Assembly (NCBI GenBank): GCA_020631395.1
Contig: JAHDHI010000008.1
Location: forward strand, 1-64,000
DNA: 64,000 nucleotides
DNA from: Bizionia sp.
GTDB lineage: Bacteria > Bacteroidota > Bacteroidia > Flavobacteriales > Flavobacteriaceae
Direction: 5' to 3'
How positions within the stretch are numbered: position 1 is the first letter of the stretch; each line of letters starts with the position of its first letter. The notes under the pieces are model-generated. The model was not told the DNA's origin. It worked only from the letters and a program-made list of their open reading frames with translations, and did not search any database. Of this stretch, positions 59,501 to 64,000 are shown in pieces. A program made the translations under genes and the position numbers.

Positions 59501-62500
59501 CGAATTAAGAACTGTCTATCCAAAATTGGAGATTATCAATGGTTACGGTCCAACAGAGAATACGACATTTTCTACAACTAACAACATTAAAGAAGTAAAT
59601 GGGGACATTGCCATAGGTAAACCAATTAGTGACGATAAGGCATATATAGTTAACAAGAACAACGGATTACAACCCATAGGAGTTCCTGGTGAGTTGTGTT
59701 TAACAGGTGAAGGATTGTCAAGAGGCTATCTAAATCGCAAGGATCTTACCGACGAGAAGTTTATAGAAAACCCATTTGGAAAGGGAAAGTTGTATAGAAC
59801 AGGAGATTTGGCGAGATGGAATAGAAATGGACAAATAGAGTATTTGGGGAGAATAGACAATCAAGTAAAATTAAGAGGATTCCGTATAGAGCTTGGTGAA
59901 ATCGAGACAATGCTTAATAGTCAAAACAGCATATCTAACAGCACAGTCATAATAAAAGAACATGTGGGAAGTAAACAACTGGTGGCCTATTGTGTTTTGG
60001 CAGATGGAAATGAAAGCTTGGATGTCTTAGAATTAAAAGAAGAACTTGCAAAAGGTTTACCGGATTACATGGTACCACCTTTTATTGTTGAAATAGATGC
60101 ATTGCCATTAACTTCTAATGGAAAAGTCGATAGAAGAGCTCTATTGAACTTGAATGTGGAGCTAAGAGGAATTAGAGAATATGTAGCACCAAGTACAAAA
60201 ACAGAAAAACAATTGACTGCCATATGGGAAGAGGTCTTAGAAGTAAACCATATTAGTGTAAATGATAGTTTTTTCGAATTGGGAGGACACTCCTTGTTAG
60301 TTACGAAATTGTTGTCTAGAATACAAAAGGAATTCAATGTCAACTTGTTATTGTCTAGTGTGTTTGAAAGCTCAACTTTAGTCCAGTTGGCTAAAACGGT
60401 GGATAACAATCAAGGAAATCAACTACCAGAAATAAAAGTAGTTAACAATAGAGAGAAACAACCATTGTCATTTGCTCAACAGCGTTTATGGTTTTTAAAT
60501 GAGTTGGGAGAAGGAAACCGCTACCACATACCATATCTTCTATTGATAAAAGGGGAATTGGATACAGATATATTGGAAAAAAGTTTAGCATATCTAATAA
60601 ACCGCCATGAAATACTTAGAACCACATTTCGCAAAGATGAAAAGGATGAAGCGTATCAATACATCGCAGAGGAGTCTTTCTTTGAGTTGACCAAAGAGAA
60701 TTATGGGAATCTACCTCTTTTAGAAAGAAAAAAACAAACAATAGATAGATACATGGCTTTTTTCAACGAGCCTTTCGATTTGTCTACAGGACCCTTGTTA
60801 AGGGGAATATTGATTGAGCAAAAGGACAACGAGTACATATTTGGACTCTGTATGCATCATATTGTTTCGGATGGATGGTCTATTGAGATAATAATAAGGG
60901 AATTGAACGAGATTTATGCTTCTTATGAGAATAATGCCCCCGTAAAGCTACCTCAATTGCCAGTTCAATATCTGGATTATACAATGTGGCAACATACATT
61001 GTTTAACAACAGTGACTTTGCCAAAGGGTTGTCGTATTGGAAAACACATTTAGATGGTTATGTGGACCTTGCTTTGCCTCTCGATTATAATAGGCCAAAG
61101 GGATTAAGCGGAAAAGGTAAGAGGATTTCATTGGAATTGGATGCTTCCATTAAAACAGAATTAACAAAATTCAGTGTGAGATCGGGAGGAACACTTTTTA
61201 CTACATTGTTGACTTCTGTATATGTATTGTTGCATAAATATAGTAATCAAGAAGATATTTGCGTCGGGATTCCTGTTGCAAACAGACCATTGGGAGCTAT
61301 AGAAAATGTGATTGGTTTCTTCGTGAATACATTGGTTAATCGTATAAAATTAACAAAAGAAGATTCAATATTGGAAATCTTTGCAAAGGCTCAAAAAGAA
61401 CTGATTCAAAGTCAAGAGAACCAAAACATACCTTTTGAGAAAATTGTTGAAGCAATCCAACCTAAAAGGGAAAAGAACAAAGCTCCGATCTTTCAAGTAA
61501 TGGTTAACTATGCAAAAATAGAAGAACAACTAAGTTTGGGAGAGACTTCTATATCCGTAGAAAGATTAGAATTTGACAAAGTGAAATTTGATTTGAACTT
61601 TGACTTCATGGATACTATGGAAGGAGGAGTGATATTGTCGCTGGATTATAGCACGGATATATTTAAACCAAGTACAGCCAATAGATTTCTTGATGGTTTG
61701 CAAAATATATTGACCACGCTATTGTCTCAGCCCAATGAGCAATTAAAATCATTTAACATACTTACGGAAAAAGAACGAAACCTATTGCTAAAAGGTTTTA
61801 ATGATAAAAAAATAGCCTATCCTAAATCTTCGTGTATTCATGATTTGTTCGAGCTTCAGGCAAACCGAACACCAAAAGCCATAGCTCTGGTATTTGGAGA
61901 AAACGAAATAAGTTATGAAGAGTTAGAAGAAAGAAGTAGGCAATTGGCAATTTACTTGCAAGACAAAGGAATAAAATCAGATACCCTTGTTGGTATATGC
62001 ATGAGCAGATCCATAGAAATGGTAATCGCCATGTTAGGCGTATTGCGATCAGGAGGAGCTTATATCCCAATAGATTCAGATTATCCTGAAGACCGTATGT
62101 CATTTATGATAAATGACGGTATTGTAAAAGGAAATAACAAAGAAGCAGTACGATTGATCCTTACACAGGAACATCTTGAAGAACTCCTTGATCCTATGGT
62201 TAGGGAAGCAGATGTGAAAATAGAAAGTATATCCTCTAATTGGGAAAACAATGTTAAGATCATAACTACAGAGGGGGTGTTGAGTCCTGTTAAGTCATTA
62301 AATGATTTGGCTTATGTTATTTATACTTCTGGCTCCACGGGAAAGCCTAAAGGTGTTTTAATAGAACATAGAAGCTTTTTGGATTTAATCCAATACCAAA
62401 AAGAATTCTTTGAGGTAGATGCCAAAGATCAGTTTTTACAGTTTTCTAATTTCTCGTTCGATGCCTCTGTAGAACAAATATACTTGCCATTGGTGTCAGG

Positions 62501-64000
62501 AAGTACATTGCACATAATGCCTAAAACAGACCTTTTGGATATGGAGAAGTTTAAACGAGTACTTGTAGACAAGGGGATAACTCATTTGCATGCGGTGCCA
62601 TCTTTTTTGAAAGAAATCCCTTTTGTTCCCAATACAAAGTTGAAACGTATTATTTCAGGAGGAGATGTATTCGATTATAGAGTATTGGAAACTTGGGGAA
62701 ACCAAGGTATAAGAATCATTGATAAATATGGCCCAACAGAAAGTACCGTCAGTGCAGTTCAAAGAGATTTAGAATTGCCGTTGGTAGAAAAACACATAGG
62801 AAAACCATTGGCAAATACATACTGCTATGTTCTAGATGAACAAGGTAACATTCAACCATTGGGAGTTCCTGGAGAGTTGTGTATAGGAGGAGATGGTTTG
62901 GCGAGAGGTTATTTGAACAGACCAGAGTTGACAGATGAGAAATTTATTGACAATCCATTTGGAGAAGGTAAGATTTACAAGACTGGGGATTTGACGAGGT
63001 GGTTGCCAGAAGGAAATATAGAATTTTTGGGAAGGATAGACCATCAAGTGAAGGTTAATGGCTTTAGAATAGAATTGGAAGAAATAGAGGCTGTAATCAA
63101 TACCAATGAAACAATACACAATAGTGTTGTCATAGCAAAAGAACATTTGGGGAGTACACAATTGGTAGCCTATTGCGTTCTAAATGAAAAAGAAGGGGTA
63201 TTTTCAGTTTCAGCTATCAAGGAATATTTGGCACAACGCTTACCAGAATATATGATACCAGCTTTCATATTGGTAGTAGATGCCATACCATTAACGCCAA
63301 ATCGAAAGGTAAATAGGAAAGAACTATTGTCAAGGCCTTTAATTGTTAGTAGTCAAGAACAATATGTTGCACCAAAAACAGAAACAGAAAAACAACTGGC
63401 AGTTATATGGCAAGACCTTTTAGATGTTGAAAAAGTTAGCATCCATGACAACTTCTTTGAATTAGGAGGACATTCTCTATTGATAACCAAACTGCTATCT
63501 AGAATAAACAAACAATTTCAAGTATCCTTGGAGTTGTCAAAAGTGTTTGATACTCCTGTGTTGGAATACCTCTCAAGAGAAATTGAAGATAGTGATAAGC
63601 AGATATTGCCACCAATAGAAATTGTAAAGGATAGAGGGCAATTACCATTGTCTTATGCTCAACAACGCTTATGGTTTTTAGCACAACTTGGACAAGGGGA
63701 TCGTTATCACGTTCCATATGTTTTAAGAATAAATGGATTGTTGGATGTCGAAGCATTGGAGAGTAGTTTAAACCATTTAATAGACCGTCATGAGATATTA
63801 AGAACAACATTCCAAGTAGATGACAATGGAATAGCCTGCCAATACATCGTCGATCAATTGGATCTGAGTGTAATCAAGGTCGATTATAGTGCAATGGACA
63901 AGAATTTGTTGGAGGCAAGAGTACAAGAATACAGTAAATCATTTATAGCAAAATCATTTAATCTGTCAAAAGGACCATTGTTGAGAGCAGTGATCATTCG
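50577..64000 (+). CDS. Trans-AT PKS-NRPS hybrid (partial, runs off the right edge)
   Basis: One frame is open from ATG 50577 to the edge, 4474+ residues. Order: ACP (Ser48) and ACP (Ser158), near-identical; KS6 from about 274 with Cys437, Ala571 replacing the first His (EAAANGS), His608, and LPNYPFAKESYW; DH with His890 (HxxxDxxxxP) and Asp1051 (LDSAIQ); KR about 1310-1480 with GGTGGLG and Tyr1454; ACP Ser1605 (GVESA); KS7 from 1698 with Cys1845 (NAYCTSS), His1982, His2023; ACP Ser2171 (DFDSI); C from about 2233 (HHIVFDG, 2360-2366); A about 2690-3150 (YTSGSTGNPKG); PCP Ser3239 (LGGHSLL); C (HHIVSDG, 3427-3433); A (YTSGSTGKPKG near 3917); PCP Ser4300; a third C from about 4356, cut by the edge. 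No AT, methyltransferase, epimerase or thioesterase seen. Release domain must lie beyond the window. Confidence 0.95.
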   Translation, partial: MSSNGMNIARTIKESIHVYLQGLAATALGKSADAIDVTAGFFDLGMDSKMTMQLVSALEDKVGHELYPTLLFEYQSIEDLGTYLLENDKQVFSSMEQDHSQEIEEENEVITSKEDANAMSVKPESIHGYLQELAAIALGKSADAIDVTAGFFDLGMDSKMTMQLVSTLEDKVGHELYPTLLFEYQNIEDLSTYLFENDKEAFAQAGKGKTMAKILGTTRKAYSKNSAEKEHENIETTTIFDEVSNEDDIWGDTPVSTNVAKDRSGIDNGISKENDAIAIVGISGRYPGANTILEFWDNLKTGKDCISAMPKDRWDKNARYPEELLTGKWGGFIDDVDKFDPLHFKIAPAEAEYMDPQVRLFLEESWKTFEDAGFCLSTSKDKNIGVFVGSMFNSYPSAAKNKSTTDKLSFNTGWTIANRVSYHLGLTGPSMHVNTACSSSLTAVIEACQSIKSGMCSSAIAGGVNLSLDALKWEHLQEFGLLGSKTTSRSFAEGDGYLPGEGVGAVLLKPLSKAEQDGDRIYGVIKGGNLNHNGAGNGFTVPNLKAQAALIKESLERSGIDAEDISYVEAAANGSAMGDPIEITALSHLFSNDKKKVAMGSVKSQIGHLESASGISQLTKVLLQLKHKTLVPGIKTQILNPNLGLNRTSLEINEDLKEWEATGARLAMVNNFGAGGANAHVVVEEYNQTQKKYIGKEPAIVLLSAKNKDRLKEQVDNLYDYLEDNVNTNLYDLAYTLQIGREPMEERFVTMVNTISELKEVLASFQRGETTSCLVGNVQNGKSDFILKGNAGKAYMEVAIRDKEIESLMQLWIKGVTLDWSLIYDNDNRPNKISLPNYPFAKESYWIPELDENTASTEKLHPLLHRNESDFSEQKYESVFTGKERFLRNHITEDKKILPEVVYIELAREAGKRSLHKNITQLKDVSWPNPISVNGKPKQIHISLFEDADEINYEIYSLSNMQENEEIIHGKGKLGTETLNQPSPVDVFSIKSQLPNHKDKETCLSLFKALGLSYGTGVLGIESLYSGEDQALVDITISRENSYSVQLGVLDSAIQACLSLAFNPGKVSLNMPFSIKGVNVYGDVNAVNWCHIRKLNENENKGVYAIDLLSKTGEVVLRLEDFTIQKITSSNNMENTGVSTTVGLHTYQSFWKPERPNVKLEADSTTATVLLAGGNATLAERLKDILELDVLAISENTEIEYYNEIQHIAKSKLKEKEKTHIIVLYANRNHVDYGFVSGLLKTVHMESPKVTGKTVGVEDLSIADLDVLVDVIRKEKEDFSIEVRYNGAEREVKKIMPTARRLENNAGIKEGGVYLITGGTGGLGLIFAEHISKTKGTKLILTGRSEKCKLNAEALQAVNAIYHSCDVNSEAAVQELIDKVVDAFGTIDGIIHGAGIIRDNFLVQKTKEEATEVLLPKINGVKNLDQATKNLDLDFIMYCASLSGVLGNVGQADYSSANAWMDNYAQYRNELKDQGKRKGHALSIDWPLWESGGMQIDETTKRYLNDKWGMQPLPTAEGIFAFETFLHNNVTQGVVAYGMANKIEPKLKVERKVILDVPENKVTIDKDVLKVKVVTDVTKRIASILKLDESRLDKDTNFSDYGVESAMVTIFSKTLNDYYEGLEILPIAFVNNPTINELVTFLMEEHTEIIIRKGQGTIISKEETKTGVVLEPTTSVTSNKRKKRFSQARAKQSDITSEAVAIVGMSGRFSTIDTEEELWSNTTSNVALQLDGMTETSTDLTFGHLDIKDNGLGWPILNISPKEASQMSIQEQLIFEELSKTMENYGIDRKDLSSNATGVFIAAQEIYGSKNEIKGGQHTLAYLIPNKISYYLNLKGPSEIVNAYCTSSYVAIHKAIQSIVNGECKQAIVGGVNLVSPEEMSRAVASDFGGLFSKKGDTRSFSEDAEGFVRSEGAGVIIIKPLEQSEKDKNRILGLIKGSSVYHGGKGFSIEAPNARGIKKAIEDSILKSKVSIDTIDYVEAHGIANRMADAIELGAIDAVYRKYSKNPNKKWHVGTSKPVVGHSELASGMASLIKVLKAFEHKTMPGIAGLDKVNSELDPNHSLVLTKESCHWQNGTHPRRAGLNSYAVGGVNAHLILEEYPNKEMDEGPIKHKENEEIEEDKEIVVIDNAIEAKQETIRDTIEGISNEIFQIAKEDFDETLSPIDYDFDSIKVIEFVNRINEHFKVDVKMGQILGVDDFKSMYDAFETIVGKTLSTKDDDEVVVKENLPMVYPLSEGQKGLWFLQNANPESTEYNVPLAFSVNRLVDTTIIYKAAELLLEKEPVLRVAFKVDNGNGELIQEIQPVSGYLQEDDEILTKEIGQEFETLQAIPFELSKTVTRLHIRQDKEAQRTYILFVVHHIVFDGSSVAPFITGFKGLLKQLESGAIPVKLEEERPYFEFIDQENRYLKSLASIEDFAFWSKKFGNSIEKVELPYDIIDKGSLNPLDKEGACSMEINGEALVQLKHAAKSMKVNLSVFMLSMFKVLLYKITNAEELIVKLPTAGRPNEKYDNSIGYYINMMLAKTVVSGDDAFSNLVNKVKAEFLSNIDYAKYPYPKLLTSLEATKGKGESLFPIVYIYQNIFDKILKQDSSDDITLLDSFRQDVVDEYVLEIIDLKESLKVEFKYKKALFKEETVNAHINYYQNIIEEVIANPDQKVDDMAILSKEEEQRILVDFNASESIYPKNKSIVELFGDQVKEDPKAIAVVFGEETITYETLEERSNQLATYLQQQGVGQETLVGICMDRSIEMMVAILGVLKAGGAYVPIDSEYPKDRISYMLEDSIVNGNAKNDVRIILVQEHLKMSILDKIDESITAITLLKQWDENKDITYAKGNLESKTTPNSLAYVIYTSGSTGNPKGVMVEHKSVVRLVKNPDYYRFDKDVTILATGAFSFDATIFEFFGPLLNGGKLILTSQDVLLNNQSLLDTIKKNKVDVMWFTSSWLNQIVDSNIEVFKTLKTVLVGGERLSPKHIGELRTVYPKLEIINGYGPTENTTFSTTNNIKEVNGDIAIGKPISDDKAYIVNKNNGLQPIGVPGELCLTGEGLSRGYLNRKDLTDEKFIENPFGKGKLYRTGDLARWNRNGQIEYLGRIDNQVKLRGFRIELGEIETMLNSQNSISNSTVIIKEHVGSKQLVAYCVLADGNESLDVLELKEELAKGLPDYMVPPFIVEIDALPLTSNGKVDRRALLNLNVELRGIREYVAPSTKTEKQLTAIWEEVLEVNHISVNDSFFELGGHSLLVTKLLSRIQKEFNVNLLLSSVFESSTLVQLAKTVDNNQGNQLPEIKVVNNREKQPLSFAQQRLWFLNELGEGNRYHIPYLLLIKGELDTDILEKSLAYLINRHEILRTTFRKDEKDEAYQYIAEESFFELTKENYGNLPLLERKKQTIDRYMAFFNEPFDLSTGPLLRGILIEQKDNEYIFGLCMHHIVSDGWSIEIIIRELNEIYASYENNAPVKLPQLPVQYLDYTMWQHTLFNNSDFAKGLSYWKTHLDGYVDLALPLDYNRPKGLSGKGKRISLELDASIKTELTKFSVRSGGTLFTTLLTSVYVLLHKYSNQEDICVGIPVANRPLGAIENVIGFFVNTLVNRIKLTKEDSILEIFAKAQKELIQSQENQNIPFEKIVEAIQPKREKNKAPIFQVMVNYAKIEEQLSLGETSISVERLEFDKVKFDLNFDFMDTMEGGVILSLDYSTDIFKPSTANRFLDGLQNILTTLLSQPNEQLKSFNILTEKERNLLLKGFNDKKIAYPKSSCIHDLFELQANRTPKAIALVFGENEISYEELEERSRQLAIYLQDKGIKSDTLVGICMSRSIEMVIAMLGVLRSGGAYIPIDSDYPEDRMSFMINDGIVKGNNKEAVRLILTQEHLEELLDPMVREADVKIESISSNWENNVKIITTEGVLSPVKSLNDLAYVIYTSGSTGKPKGVLIEHRSFLDLIQYQKEFFEVDAKDQFLQFSNFSFDASVEQIYLPLVSGSTLHIMPKTDLLDMEKFKRVLVDKGITHLHAVPSFLKEIPFVPNTKLKRIISGGDVFDYRVLETWGNQGIRIIDKYGPTESTVSAVQRDLELPLVEKHIGKPLANTYCYVLDEQGNIQPLGVPGELCIGGDGLARGYLNRPELTDEKFIDNPFGEGKIYKTGDLTRWLPEGNIEFLGRIDHQVKVNGFRIELEEIEAVINTNETIHNSVVIAKEHLGSTQLVAYCVLNEKEGVFSVSAIKEYLAQRLPEYMIPAFILVVDAIPLTPNRKVNRKELLSRPLIVSSQEQYVAPKTETEKQLAVIWQDLLDVEKVSIHDNFFELGGHSLLITKLLSRINKQFQVSLELSKVFDTPVLEYLSREIEDSDKQILPPIEIVKDRGQLPLSYAQQRLWFLAQLGQGDRYHVPYVLRINGLLDVEALESSLNHLIDRHEILRTTFQVDDNGIACQYIVDQLDLSVIKVDYSAMDKNLLEARVQEYSKSFIAKSFNLSKGPLLRAVII
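50611..51163 (+). repeat. In-frame tandem duplication of an ACP, 330-bp period
   Basis: 50611-50833 and 50941-51163 are near-identical over about 220 bp at an offset of exactly 330 bp (110 codons). They encode the two N-terminal ACPs of the last gene, both with the motif GMDSKMTMQLVS. Differences are mostly synonymous third positions. Confidence 0.9.

Overview
The window reads as chromosome of a marine-type Flavobacteriaceae (Bacteroidota). The grounds are the low GC content, promoters of the TTG-N20-TAnnTTTG type, several secreted proteins with type IX (Por) C-terminal sorting domains, a UpxY-like NusG paralog, a TonB-dependent receptor, and a conserved housekeeping block running rlmH, nadC, yihY, priA, LytTR regulator, rpsF-rpsR-rplI. 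I do not assign a genus.

Layout. 1-5.2 kb: minus-strand genes for a CDF-like cation transporter, a POT/MFS transporter, a membrane protein, RdgB/HAM1 nucleotide pyrophosphatase, RlmH and a secreted protein of unknown function. A plus-strand small lipoprotein gene broken by one in-frame stop lies among them. 5.3-15.6 kb: housekeeping genes (nadC, yihY-like, DUF2147, priA, a LytTR response regulator, rpsF-rpsR-rplI, a glycerophosphodiesterase lipoprotein, a DUF6495-like protein, hisS). 16.1-26.0 kb: three large secreted T9SS cargo proteins (a subtilisin-like protease, a LamG-type protein with a nested DSYGDGW insert, and a protein with four GEVED repeats). 26.0-28.1 kb: gene-poor DNA built of two families of diverged direct repeats. 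28.2-30.1 kb: acs.

30.5-64.0 kb is the main interest: a plus-strand biosynthetic locus. It opens with a specialised NusG (UpxY/LoaP-like) and a TonB-dependent receptor. A leader with four consecutive hairpins follows, then giant assembly-line genes. Reading in order: [LnmK-like acyltransferase/decarboxylase]-ACP-KS-ACP-KS0-KR; a free ACP; a JmjC/cupin-like oxygenase; a 124-aa orphan; KS-ACP-KS-KR-ACP-KS-DH; then ACP-ACP-KS0-DH-KR-ACP-KS-ACP-C-A-PCP-C-A-PCP-C... The last gene (start 50577) is open across the right edge. No acyltransferase domain occurs in any PKS module, and most KS domains are followed by the flanking region typical of trans-AT systems, so this is a trans-AT PKS-NRPS hybrid. 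The trans-acting AT, phosphopantetheinyl transferase and release domain are not in the window.

Working model (inference): the LnmK-like domain loads and decarboxylates an acyl starter. Seven KS positions, at least two of them apparently non-elongating, build a chain modified by three KR and two DH domains and possibly by the JmjC protein acting on the free ACP. Three or more NRPS modules then extend it; the first A domain looks Val-like. The NusG paralog would let RNA polymerase read through the very long operon, as LoaP does for trans-AT PKS operons in Bacillus. The receptor could import the product or a metal complex of it. I do not recognise the cluster as one with a known product.
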